From the NCBI RefSeq assembly GCF_000716335.1, contig NZ_KL591004.1:12521-45848 (forward strand): a stretch of DNA of 33,328 nucleotides, given 5' to 3'. Source of the DNA: Streptomyces sp. NRRL S-118. Lineage in GTDB: Bacteria; Actinomycetota; Actinomycetes; Streptomycetales; Streptomycetaceae. This document shows, one piece after another, positions 24,978 through 33,223 of the stretch. A model generated the notes under the pieces. That model was given only the letters and a program-made list of their open reading frames with translations. It was not told the origin of the DNA and ran no database searches. Every line of letters starts with the position of its first letter. Position 1 is the first letter of the stretch. The position numbers were made by a program, and so were the translations under genes.

Positions 24978-25682
24978 GTGAACCGAGCCTGGATGCGTCA
25001 GAAGCTCGTGTCGTTCGACGAGCTGGCAACTCAGTACTGGAACGTCCGGTATGCCAATGGAGATACGGAGAGCGAGCGGAGGTGGCTGTTCGAGGCAGAG
25101 CCCACCGTCGTAAAGATACTGAGTGCCCTTGGCCTCCCAGCGGTGGAGCTGGAAGTGCTGGGAGAAAGCGAGTGGCAGGACCTAACCATCAACCTCGACC
25201 CGGTACGGCGAGGCGTCGGCATCCTGACCGACATGGACGAGTGGGCCACTTACCTGGCACCGGACTCTCCCTCCCTGGAAGCGGATGGGCTTCACCCATG
25301 GGTGTGGGACGCGGCTCGTACCTTCTGGGAGTCGGAACACTATCGAGCCGCCGTCCATGCCGCCGCTACTTCGGTCAACGCCCATCTCCAGAACAAACTC
25401 GGTCGGCGTGACCTGTCGGACGCCAAGCTCGTCCAGGAAGCCTTTAGTGACAAAGCCCCGGAAGCAGGGAAGCCTCGCCTCCGGGTGGCGGGCGATCAAG
25501 CTGATCCCGGAGTGCAGACACGGCAGCGTGGCGCTCTCCAGCTTGGGCAGGGGGCCTATTTCGCCTTCCGGAATCCTGCTGCTCATGAGACCGGTGACCT
25601 GGCAGAGCAGGAGGCTATGGAGCAGCTAGCGACGTTCAGCGCGCTGGCCCGGCTGATCGATAGGTGCCAGGTCGTGACCTAG
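24978..25682 (+). CDS. TIGR02391 (Ymh-like) family protein with HEPN-type RNase motif
   Basis: A 234-aa protein. The C-terminal part (about 105-230) has the TIGR02391 signature: FWESEHYRAAVHAAATSVNAHLQ, DAKLVQEAF and AYFAFRNPAAHETGD. The last stretch contains RNPAAH (Arg198-His203), an RNxxxH motif like the catalytic motif of HEPN ribonucleases. The N-terminal 100 residues are an unrelated domain with no match I can name. The GTG start has no ribosome binding site, but TACGCT at 24965-24970 is placed as a -10 box for a transcript starting at or just before the start codon, so the mRNA may be leaderless. It is element cargo, plausibly a defence or stress protein; that role is inferred. Confidence 0.82.
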   Translation: MNRAWMRQKLVSFDELATQYWNVRYANGDTESERRWLFEAEPTVVKILSALGLPAVELEVLGESEWQDLTINLDPVRRGVGILTDMDEWATYLAPDSPSLEADGLHPWVWDAARTFWESEHYRAAVHAAATSVNAHLQNKLGRRDLSDAKLVQEAFSDKAPEAGKPRLRVAGDQADPGVQTRQRGALQLGQGAYFAFRNPAAHETGDLAEQEAMEQLATFSALARLIDRCQVVT

Positions 25683-25926
25683 GCGGTCGTGCATCCCAAA
25701 CGTTGAAATCTACTCGGCCGACGGGTCGAGGGCGCTTCATCTCTCACCCCTTGGCCGCCCGCTGTGCGCTGACCTGAACGGATGCGGGAGGTGCCCGGCC
25801 GGCCGACCCGCTTAGCGTGGTTGTGCAAGCCGCGCGACCGCCGACGGCGAGGCGGCGGAGAGGACCCACCTCCGAAAACACCACGGCCCGAACATCCCGG
25901 ACGGGCCCCAACGTGTCCGCGGCAAG

Positions 25927-26787
25927 CTAGCGACGCCACACGTTCACCTTCTCCCCGCCGAGCAGCGGTGCACCCTCCGGACCCTTCACGTGAGGGGCAA
26001 TCCACACAGGCCGATGCACCTGCCGCACCGGATACCACTGCTGTCGCCAGTGCCCTCGCACGATCCACTGATAGTGATAGTCGCGGTTACCAGAACCATG
26101 CGCGTTGCCGATCTTGGGGCGGCGTAGGTCGATCAGCCGCACGGACGCAGGCTCGTTGTTGATGCGTCGAAGACGTTTCCGGATCGCACGGCTTGGTGGC
26201 ACCTCTGAACAATCCGCAAGCGGTTGAACCATGAGAAGCCACGCAGCCCGCAGTGTCGTGACCAGGAAGTCGAACAGGTTCTTCTCCCGCGTCATGGCCG
26301 GCGCCTGATCAGCCATGGAGAACGGCAGAAGCCGAGGGCCCCCAAGGAGTGGCTCCGTACTGTCGCTCGGCTGAGCAATGGGAGTGATCCAGACACATCC
26401 CCCTTCCCCCGCTTCGCGCACGGCCCACGCAGCGCCATGGAGTGTCATAAGCGAGCCGTCCCAGTCTGCCCCCTGGAGTAGCGCCGGAGGAGCCTCGAAG
26501 GCCAGGACGCCAGTGAGCGAGGGGACATCCTGCGCTTCCATGTCAAAAAGTTCTAGCGACCCGCCGGCTGTCGCCGCCAGCTCTCCCATGGGGCCGGAGA
26601 CAGCGAACAGGTCACCATCGAGGGCATCAAGGACGATGGCCCGGAGGTCTGCGCCGTCAACTTTCAGAGTCTGGTAATAGTCCACGGTCGCAGCGTGGTC
26701 TTCCCAGTACTCTGCACCCTCGACGGATGCTGCGAAGGATCGGAGAGTGGCCCGCAGTTCGGGTAAATCGACGGCTCGTACCTGCAT
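25927..26787 (-). CDS. Hypothetical AICE cargo protein, 286 aa
   Basis: The ATG at 26787 has a near-perfect AGGAGGAG ribosome binding site. No named domain is recognised. The N-terminal half is acidic (VEGAEYWEDHAATVDYYQTL, then LFDMEAQDVPSLTGVL). A helical stretch (KNLFDFLVTTLRAAWLLMVQPLA) comes about residue 170-192. The C-terminal 80 residues are basic and aromatic (SRAIRKRLRRINNEP, then DYHYQWIVRGHWRQQWYPV and HRPVWIAPHVKGPEG), the look of a nucleic-acid-contacting domain that I associate with phage and mobile-element proteins. It is alone on its strand at the right end, facing the TIGR02391-like gene across 25683-25926, which holds only a weak GGCCCG/CGGGCC stem. Confidence 0.78.
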   Translation of the reverse strand: MQVRAVDLPELRATLRSFAASVEGAEYWEDHAATVDYYQTLKVDGADLRAIVLDALDGDLFAVSGPMGELAATAGGSLELFDMEAQDVPSLTGVLAFEAPPALLQGADWDGSLMTLHGAAWAVREAGEGGCVWITPIAQPSDSTEPLLGGPRLLPFSMADQAPAMTREKNLFDFLVTTLRAAWLLMVQPLADCSEVPPSRAIRKRLRRINNEPASVRLIDLRRPKIGNAHGSGNRDYHYQWIVRGHWRQQWYPVRQVHRPVWIAPHVKGPEGAPLLGGEKVNVWRR

Positions 26788-26972
26788 GTCTCCTCCTATG
26801 CGAGTGCTCTGGCAGGGACGCTACCGGCGGCGTGGCTGGCTCATCCCACTATTGGGCCAGCCGATGTGGGGCCCTTGGGCGTACGCCGACCCGTACGCCA
26901 ACAGCCACGCACAGCCCCGTCCTCCAGGGGCCCATGACGAACACGGGGACCTGGCGTCGCCCAAGCCGGACC

Positions 26973-27021
26973 CCGCCTGAAAAGCGGAAGGTCGCCGGTT
27001 CGACCCCGGCCCCAGCCACCG
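26973..27021 (+). repeat. attR, 49-bp tRNA-Phe 3' remnant
   Basis: Identical to 11899-11947. It holds the anticodon arm, variable region, T-arm and 3' acceptor strand, but no 5' half, so it is not a functional tRNA. It marks the chromosomal right edge of the element. Confidence 0.95.
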
Positions 27022-27025
27022 CACC

Positions 27026-27052
27026 AAGGCCCCGTCCTCCGGACGGGGCCTT
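27026..27052. terminator. Original tRNA-Phe terminator, displaced by the AICE
   Basis: Perfect 12-bp stem AAGGCCCCGTCC / GGACGGGGCCTT with a 3-nt loop, 4 nt after the attR remnant and followed by T. Before insertion it ended the tRNA array; now it can serve the converging ccdA-like operon. Confidence 0.85.
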
Positions 27053-27117
27053 TGCCGTACCCGGGTGCCGTACCCGGGCCGCCCCCGCACCGGGCGGCGC
27101 AGGGCGCGGCCCTCCGC

Positions 27118-27945
27118 TCACGCCCGCTCGCCCCGGTGCCGCCATCCGCGCGCGCCGAGGATGACAGCGGTCAGGGCCACCACCCCCAGCAGGAGCGCCC
27201 AGTCCGGCACCGCCCGCCCCAGCGCCGCCACCCGGGTCTCCAGTGCGTACGAGTCGTCCACGGTCAGCAGGCCCGGCAGGGCCGTGGTGCCGTCGAAGGC
27301 CAGGAACAGCGTGCCCAGCAGGACGAAGAAGACGCCGGACAGCACCGACGTGCTGTGCAGCCGCAGCCGGCCCAGCCGCAGCTCCCGGCCCCGCAGCCAG
27401 CCGCGCCGCCCCAGGTCGTAGCGATCCCAGAACAGCGCCAGCAGGAACAACGGCACCGCCATGCCCAGGGCGTACACCGCCAGCAGCAGGCCCCCGTACA
27501 CCGGGCTCCCGCTGACTGCGGCCACCGTCAGCACGCTGCCCAGGATCGGCCCCGCGCAGAACCCGGCGAGGCCGTACACCAGGCCCAGCGCGAACACCGA
27601 GAGCGCCGACGTCGGGCGGATCCGGCCGCTCGCCCCCGCGATCCGGCGCGAGGCGAAACCCAGGCCCAGGATCTGCACCACTCCCAGCGCGATGATCAGC
27701 CAGCCGCCCGCGGTCACGAGCACGTCCCGGTGGCCGTAGAAGAGCCGGCCCGCGAAGGACCCGGCGGCGCCCAGCGGAGCCAGCGTGGTCACGAGACCCG
27801 CGTACAGGATGCCGGTGCGGGCCAGCAGCCTCGCCGGGCTGTCGATGGAGTACGCGAAGAACGCCGGCAGCAGCAGCGCGCTGCACGGGCTCAGCAGCGC
27901 GAGCAGACCGCCGAGGAACGCCGCCAGGTAGCCGATGCCGCTCAT
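27118..27945 (-). CDS. ccdA: CcdA/DsbD-type transmembrane thiol-disulfide transporter
   Basis: A 275-aa integral membrane protein of the CcdA family, with about six to seven hydrophobic helices. The two conserved reactive cysteines are Cys21 in LLSPCSALLLP and Cys130 in GLAGFCAGPILG, each followed by a Pro as in DsbD/CcdA. It passes electrons from cytoplasmic thioredoxin across the membrane to extracytoplasmic thiol proteins. The extracytoplasmic partner is probably the DsbA-like protein encoded upstream, whose stop overlaps this start (ATGA). Length is slightly above the family minimum, with an extra C-terminal helix. Confidence 0.92.
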   Translation of the reverse strand: MSGIGYLAAFLGGLLALLSPCSALLLPAFFAYSIDSPARLLARTGILYAGLVTTLAPLGAAGSFAGRLFYGHRDVLVTAGGWLIIALGVVQILGLGFASRRIAGASGRIRPTSALSVFALGLVYGLAGFCAGPILGSVLTVAAVSGSPVYGGLLLAVYALGMAVPLFLLALFWDRYDLGRRGWLRGRELRLGRLRLHSTSVLSGVFFVLLGTLFLAFDGTTALPGLLTVDDSYALETRVAALGRAVPDWALLLGVVALTAVILGARGWRHRGERA

Positions 27946-28640
27946 CGCCCGGCCTCGCGCTTCGCCGCCTCGATGGCCTCCGTGAACGTCTCCATGGGCT
28001 GGGCACCGGCGATCGGCCGGCCGTTCACCAGGAACGACGGCGTCGACGTCGCGCCGAGCGCGTACGCCTGCTCCTGGTCCTTCGCGACGGCGCGCCGGGC
28101 CGCCTCGCTGTCCAGGTCGCGCCCGAAGCGGTCGAGGTCAGCCACCCCCGCCTCCCGCGCCAGCGCGAGGAGCCGCTCCTTGCCGAAGCCCTTCTCCTTG
28201 GCGCCCACGGCGTACGCGGCCTTGTGGAACTGCCAGAACCGGCCCTGCTGCCCGGCCGCCCACGAGGCACGCGCCGCGCCCTCGGAGGGCGCGCCGAAGA
28301 TCGGGAAGTTGCGCCACTCGATGCGCAGCGTGCCCTCGCGGACGTACTTCTCGATCAGCGCGGGCTCGGTGTCCCGGGCGAACTTCCCGCAGTAGCCGCA
28401 CTGGAAGTCCGCGTACTCGATGAGGACGACGGGCGCGTCGGCGCGCCCCACCGCCAGCGGGTCCTTGCCGTCGCGCCGGGCGTACGCCTCCAGCTCGGGA
28501 TGGACGCCCGTGCTCTGCGACCCGGCGACGACGGACGTGCCGGGTTCGGCGGGCTTGGTCGCGGTGTACGAGGCGAAGGCGGCCAGCGCGGCGGCGACGG
28601 CGACACCCGCACCGATGAGGTAGGGCTTGGACGTGGACAT
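27942..28640 (-). CDS. DsbA-family membrane-anchored thioredoxin-fold protein
   Basis: A 232-aa protein with an N-terminal signal anchor (about 7-27) and a DsbA-like domain. The active site is CGYC (Cys81, Cys84) in YADFQCGYCGKF, and the cis-proline is Pro201 in TSTPSFLVNGRPI. The inserted helical domain lies between them. It should act outside the membrane as a disulfide oxidase, isomerase or reductase. Coupling to ccdA by an ATGA overlap points to a reducing or isomerising pair. Confidence 0.94.
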   Translation of the reverse strand: MSTSKPYLIGAGVAVAAALAAFASYTATKPAEPGTSVVAGSQSTGVHPELEAYARRDGKDPLAVGRADAPVVLIEYADFQCGYCGKFARDTEPALIEKYVREGTLRIEWRNFPIFGAPSEGAARASWAAGQQGRFWQFHKAAYAVGAKEKGFGKERLLALAREAGVADLDRFGRDLDSEAARRAVAKDQEQAYALGATSTPSFLVNGRPIAGAQPMETFTEAIEAAKREAGR

Positions 28641-28698
28641 GGTGGAGCTCCTGAGCGCGGTGAAGTAGGGGACCGTACGGAGGGGATGCGTACGGCCC

Positions 28699-29067
28699 CT
28701 ATACGCGCAGCACCGACAGATCCACCGGGGACGGCCCCGCGAGCCACGGCGGCGCCCGCTCCGGCAAGACGGCCACGACCGCCGGGTCGTCCCGGTCCGC
28801 GGGCAACCGCGTGCCGGTGTGCGGCGCGGGCAGCAGCTCGGCCGCGGTGGCGGGCCGCGGGGGCACCGCGGGCGCCAGGCCGCCCTGGTCCTCCAGCGGG
28901 TCGCACCCGGGCGCCTGCCCTCCGGTGCCGGCGGTCACCGCGGCACCGGCGGTCGCCACGGGCGCGTCCTGAGCCGCCGCGGCGCCCGGGCCGCACACCA
29001 GCAGGGCGCCCATCAGCAGCAGGACGGCGGCGGCCGCACGGCACCACCGGCTGCCGGTGCAACGCAT
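28699..29067 (-). CDS. Small secreted or membrane-associated hypothetical protein
   Basis: A 122-aa protein. I chose the ATG at 29067 because GGGAGG lies about 9 nt upstream and a signal peptide follows (Arg-containing start, hydrophobic AAAAVLLLMGALLV, cleavage probably after GPGAAAA). The mature part is Pro/Ala-rich with a single Cys (PGCDPLEDQGG) and no known domain. It lies 58 bp upstream of the DsbA-like gene and so is probably the first gene of that operon and perhaps its client or partner; the single cysteine is compatible with that. Function unknown. Confidence 0.72.
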   Translation of the reverse strand: MRCTGSRWCRAAAAVLLLMGALLVCGPGAAAAQDAPVATAGAAVTAGTGGQAPGCDPLEDQGGLAPAVPPRPATAAELLPAPHTGTRLPADRDDPAVVAVLPERAPPWLAGPSPVDLSVLRV

Positions 29068-29162
29068 GCGCCACCGCCTCCCAAGATCGTTCGACTCGCC
29101 GGAAATGGTACGGGGAAATCGGTTCGCCACTCCGTCGCCGCGAGTGAGATCCTGGGTCAGGT

Positions 29163-32100
29163 ATGTCTACTTCCTTCGCCGACCTCCAGACCCTGCTGGC
29201 CGAGGTCTCGCTGCGCGACGCGCACCGGCTCGGCCGCCGTCTCGAAGGCTCCCGCCGCATCCGCAAACCCGAGGCCCGGCAGGCCGTCCTGGACGAGATC
29301 GCCGCCGAGGCGGGGAAGGCCGCCGCCCGCACCGCGGAGCGGGCTGCCCGCGTGCCGCGCGTCACGTACCCCGAGCAGCTCCCGGTCAGCCAGAAGAAGG
29401 ACGAGATCGCGGAGGCGATACGCGACCACCAGGTCGTGATCGTCGCCGGTGAGACGGGCTCCGGCAAGACCACCCAGATCCCCAAGATCTGCCTGGAGCT
29501 GGGCCGGGGCGTACGCGGCATGATCGGCCACACGCAGCCGCGGCGCATCGCCGCCCGCACGGTCGCCGAGCGGGTCGCGGAGGAGCTGAGGACGCCGCTG
29601 GGCGAGGCGGTCGGCTGGAAGGTCCGGTTCACCGACCAGGTGAACCCGGACGCCACCTTCGTCAAGCTGATGACCGACGGCATCCTGCTCGCCGAGATCC
29701 AGACGGACCGCGAGCTGCGCGCGTACGACACGATCATCATCGACGAGGCGCACGAGCGGTCGCTGAACATCGACTTCCTGCTCGGCTACCTCGCCCAGCT
29801 GCTCCCCCGGCGCCCCGACCTCAAGGTCGTGATCACCTCCGCGACCATCGATCCGGAGCGCTTCTCCCGCCATTTCGGCGACGCGCCCATCGTCGAGGTC
29901 TCGGGCCGTACGTATCCGGTCGAGGTGCGCTACCGCCCGCTCCTGGAGGAGGACTCCGAGGAGTCCGACCGCGACCAGATCACCGCCATCTGCGACGCCG
30001 TGGACGAACTCCAGTCGGAGGGCCCCGGCGACATCCTGGTCTTCCTCTCGGGTGAGCGCGAGATCCGCGACACGGCGGACGCCCTGGTCAAGAAGAAGCT
30101 CCGCAACACCGAGGTCCTCCCCCTCTACGCGCGCCTCTCGCACGCCGAGCAGCACCGCGTCTTCCAGCCCCACTCCGGGCGCCGCATCGTCCTCGCGACG
30201 AACGTCGCCGAGACGTCCCTGACGGTCCCCGGCATCAAGTACGTCATCGATCCGGGCACCGCCCGCATCTCCCGCTACAGCCACCGCACCAAGGTCCAGC
30301 GCCTGCCGATCGAGCCGGTCAGCCAGGCCAGCGCCAACCAGCGCAAGGGCCGCTGCGGCCGTACGTCGGACGGCATCTGCATCCGCCTGTACTCGGAGGA
30401 CGACTTCCTCGCCCGACCCGAGTTCACGGACGCCGAGATCCTGCGGACGAACCTGGCGTCGGTCATCCTCCAGATGACGGCGGCCGGGCTCGGCGACATC
30501 GAGAAGTTCCCCTTCATCGACCCGCCGGACCACCGCAACATCCGCGACGGCGTGCAGCTCCTCCAGGAACTCGGCGCGATCGACCCGGCGCAGAAGGACC
30601 CGAAGAAGCGCCTCACGCAGGAGGGCCGCAAGCTGGCCCAGCTGCCGGTGGACCCGCGGCTGGCCCGCATGGTGCTGGAGGCCGACAAGAACGGCTGCGT
30701 CCGCGAGGTCATGGTGATCGCGGCCGCGCTGTCCATCCAGGACCCGCGCGAGCGGCCGGCGGAGAAGCAGGCGCAGGCCGACCAGCAGCACGCCCGGTTC
30801 AAGGACGAGACGTCCGACTTCCTGGCGTTCCTGAACCTCTGGCGCTACATCCGCGAACAGCAGAAGGCGCTGTCCTCCTCGGCCTTCCGCCGGATGTGCA
30901 AGTCCGAGTACCTCAACTACCTGCGCATCCGCGAATGGCAGGACATCTATACGCAGTTGCGTACGGTCGCCAAGCAGATGGGCCTCCACCTCGAGGAGCC
31001 CTCGGCGGAACTGTCCGCCCCGGACGACCGCATCCACGTCTCTCTGCTCGCCGGGCTCCTCTCCCACATCGGGATGAAGGACGTCAAGGAGGGCGCGAAG
31101 AACGAGTACCTGGGCGCCCGCAGCGCCAAGTTCGCCGTCTTCCCCGGGTCGGCGCTGTTCAAGAAACCGCCGCGTTTCATCATGTCCGCCGAGCTGGTGG
31201 AGACCTCCCGCCTGTGGGCGCGGGTCAACGCGAGGATCGAACCCGAGTGGATCGAGCCGCTGGCCGGGCACCTGCTGAAGCGCACCTACTCCGAACCGCA
31301 CTGGGAGAAGGACCAGGCGGCGGTCATGGCGTACGAGAAGGTCACGCTGTACGGCGTGCCGATCGTCGCCCAGCGGAAGGTGAACTACGGGCGCATCGAC
31401 CCCGAGGTCTCGCGCGAGCTGTTCATCCGGCACGCCCTGGTGGAGGGCGACTGGCGCACGCACCACAAGTTCTTCGCGGACAACCGCAAGCTGCTGACCG
31501 AGGTCGAGGAGCTGGAGCACCGGGCCCGGCGCCGCGACATCCTCGTGGACGACGAGACGCTCTTCGACTTCTACGACCAGCGGGTGCCCGAACACGTCGT
31601 CTCGGGCGCGCACTTCGACTCGTGGTGGAAGCACAAGCGGCGCGAGGCGCCCGACCTGCTCGACTTCGAGCGCGAGATGCTGATCAACGAGAAGGCGGGC
31701 GCGGTCACCAAGGCCGACTACCCGGACTCGTGGCGGCAGGGCGCCCTGAAGTTCCGGGTCACCTACCAGTTCGAGCCGGGCGCGGACGCGGACGGCGTCA
31801 CCGTGCACATCCCGCTCCAGGTGCTGAACCAGGTCACCGACGAGGGCTTCGACTGGCAGATCCCGGGCCTGCGCGAGGAGGTCGTCACCGAGCTGATCCG
31901 CTCGCTGCCCAAGCCGATCCGCCGCAACTACGTCCCGGCGCCGAACTTCGCGCGGCGGTTCCTGGCCCAGGCGGTCCCCCTGCAGGAGCCGCTCGACGTG
32001 ACGCTCGCCCGCGAGCTGCAGCGGATGGTCGGCGTCCCGGTCGACGCCGGCGACTTCGACTGGTCGAAGGTCCCCGACCACCTGCGCATCACCTTCCGGA

Positions 32101-33113
32101 TCGTCGACGAGCGGCGCCGCAAGCTGGCCGAGGACAAGGACCTGGAGGCGCTGAAGCTCCAGCTGAAGCCGAAGGCCCGTCAGGCGCTGTCCAAGGCGGC
32201 CGCGGCCGCCACGGCCGGCCCCTCCGGCTCCGGGCAGTCCCTGGAGCGCACGGGCCTGACGGACTGGACGATCGGCACGCTCGTGCGGGTCTTCGAGACG
32301 CGGCGGGCGGGCCAGCCGGTCAAGGCGTACCCGGCGCTGGTCGACCAGGGCGGGAGCGTCGCCGTACGGCTCTTCGACACGGAGGCCGAGCAGGCGCAGG
32401 CGATGTGGCGCGGCACCCGCAAGCTGATCATGCTGAACATCCCGGTGAACCCGGCGAAGTTCGCGTCCGACAAGCTGACGAATCAGCAGAAGCTCGCCCT
32501 GTCCCGCAATCCGCACGGCTCGGTGCAGGCGCTGTTCGAGGACTGCGCGACCGCCGCCGCGGACCGTCTGATCGCCGACCACGGCGGGCCGGCGTGGGAC
32601 GAGGAGTCCTTCCGCAAGCTGTACGACCGGGTCCGCGCCGACCTCGTCGAGCTGACGATCCGTACGGTGGACCAGGTGCAGCAGATACTGGCGGCCTGGC
32701 AGGCCTGTGAGCGCCGTCTGAAGGCGACGAACAGCCTGACCCTGGTGAACAACGTCCAGGACGTGCGCGAGCAGCTCGCGGCGCTCGTGCCGGCCGGCTT
32801 CGTCACCAGGACGGGGCTGCGGCGCCTGCCGGACCTGATGCGCTACCTGGTGGCGGTCGACCGGCGGCTGCAGCAGATGCCGACGGCCGTCCAGCGCGAC
32901 ACCACGCGCATGGAGAAGGTCCACGAGATGCAGGACGAGTACGCCTGGCTGCTGGAGCAGATGCCGAAGGGCCGGCCGGTCCCCCAGGAGGTCCTGGACA
33001 TCCGGTGGATGATCGAGGAACTGCGCGTCAGCTACTTCGCCCACGCCCTGGGCACCGCCCACCCGGTGTCCGACAAGCGGATCCTGAAGGCGATCGACGC
33101 GGCCGTGCCGTAG
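29163..33113 (+). CDS. hrpA: HrpA-type DEAH-box ATP-dependent RNA helicase
   Basis: At 1316 aa it matches the full length of bacterial HrpA. Motifs: Walker A GETGSGKT (96-103), DEAH (194-197), SAT near 225, and motif VI QRKGRCGR (393-400). The helicase-associated domain and OB-fold follow, then a long C-terminal DUF3418 part from about residue 700. HrpA acts on structured mRNA and collided ribosomes in E. coli. The start at 29163 lacks a strong ribosome binding site, but the N-terminal residues (FADLQTLLAEVSLRDAHRLGRRL) are typical of the family. The small intergenic region upstream is shared with the divergent secreted-protein operon. Confidence 0.96.
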   Translation: MSTSFADLQTLLAEVSLRDAHRLGRRLEGSRRIRKPEARQAVLDEIAAEAGKAAARTAERAARVPRVTYPEQLPVSQKKDEIAEAIRDHQVVIVAGETGSGKTTQIPKICLELGRGVRGMIGHTQPRRIAARTVAERVAEELRTPLGEAVGWKVRFTDQVNPDATFVKLMTDGILLAEIQTDRELRAYDTIIIDEAHERSLNIDFLLGYLAQLLPRRPDLKVVITSATIDPERFSRHFGDAPIVEVSGRTYPVEVRYRPLLEEDSEESDRDQITAICDAVDELQSEGPGDILVFLSGEREIRDTADALVKKKLRNTEVLPLYARLSHAEQHRVFQPHSGRRIVLATNVAETSLTVPGIKYVIDPGTARISRYSHRTKVQRLPIEPVSQASANQRKGRCGRTSDGICIRLYSEDDFLARPEFTDAEILRTNLASVILQMTAAGLGDIEKFPFIDPPDHRNIRDGVQLLQELGAIDPAQKDPKKRLTQEGRKLAQLPVDPRLARMVLEADKNGCVREVMVIAAALSIQDPRERPAEKQAQADQQHARFKDETSDFLAFLNLWRYIREQQKALSSSAFRRMCKSEYLNYLRIREWQDIYTQLRTVAKQMGLHLEEPSAELSAPDDRIHVSLLAGLLSHIGMKDVKEGAKNEYLGARSAKFAVFPGSALFKKPPRFIMSAELVETSRLWARVNARIEPEWIEPLAGHLLKRTYSEPHWEKDQAAVMAYEKVTLYGVPIVAQRKVNYGRIDPEVSRELFIRHALVEGDWRTHHKFFADNRKLLTEVEELEHRARRRDILVDDETLFDFYDQRVPEHVVSGAHFDSWWKHKRREAPDLLDFEREMLINEKAGAVTKADYPDSWRQGALKFRVTYQFEPGADADGVTVHIPLQVLNQVTDEGFDWQIPGLREEVVTELIRSLPKPIRRNYVPAPNFARRFLAQAVPLQEPLDVTLARELQRMVGVPVDAGDFDWSKVPDHLRITFRIVDERRRKLAEDKDLEALKLQLKPKARQALSKAAAAATAGPSGSGQSLERTGLTDWTIGTLVRVFETRRAGQPVKAYPALVDQGGSVAVRLFDTEAEQAQAMWRGTRKLIMLNIPVNPAKFASDKLTNQQKLALSRNPHGSVQALFEDCATAAADRLIADHGGPAWDEESFRKLYDRVRADLVELTIRTVDQVQQILAAWQACERRLKATNSLTLVNNVQDVREQLAALVPAGFVTRTGLRRLPDLMRYLVAVDRRLQQMPTAVQRDTTRMEKVHEMQDEYAWLLEQMPKGRPVPQEVLDIRWMIEELRVSYFAHALGTAHPVSDKRILKAIDAAVP

Positions 33114-33122
33114 CCGGTGGCG

Positions 33123-33140
33123 GGTGACGGCCCCGTCGCC
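33123..33140 (+). terminator. Short terminator-like hairpin after hrpA
   Basis: 7-bp stem GGTGACG / CGTCGCC (one wobble) with a 4-nt loop, followed by TTGGG, about 10 nt after the hrpA stop codon. Confidence 0.45.
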
Positions 33141-33150
33141 TTGGGTGAGG

Positions 33151-33180
33151 TCGACCGGACCGTCTGACCTGCTGTACAGT
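33151..33180 (+). promoter_or_regulatory. Putative promoter of the second tRNA-Asp gene
   Basis: TCGACC at 33151-33156, an 18-bp spacer and TACAGT at 33175-33180, about 44 nt before the mature tRNA. This is the same geometry as the tRNA-Glu promoter. Confidence 0.5.
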
Positions 33181-33223
33181 TCTTCTCGCAGCCAAGCGCA
33201 GAACTCAACCGGCTGCGACTCCT

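Larger units (their letters stand above)
11899..27021. mobile_element. Integrated actinomycete integrative and conjugative element (AICE), about 15.1 kb
   Basis: Bounded by perfect 49-bp direct repeats, the left one inside the tRNA-Phe gene and the right one a tRNA 3' remnant. Inside are all modules expected of a pSAM2-like AICE: tyrosine integrase and Xis next to attL, a primase-polymerase and a DUF3631 P-loop protein for replication, an FtsK/TraB-type translocase, small membrane and Spd-like proteins, a GntR/UTRA repressor, and cargo at the right end. All key genes look intact, so the element may still be able to excise and transfer. Confidence 0.95.

Noticed and set aside
26747..26980. Small plus-strand frame of up to 77 aa between the 286-aa gene and attR
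   Set aside because: No ribosome binding site, overlap with the divergent gene, and no recognisable domain.
26973..27021. A second tRNA-Phe gene
   Set aside because: Only the 3' part from the anticodon arm onward is present; there is no 5' acceptor strand or D-arm, so it is an att remnant.
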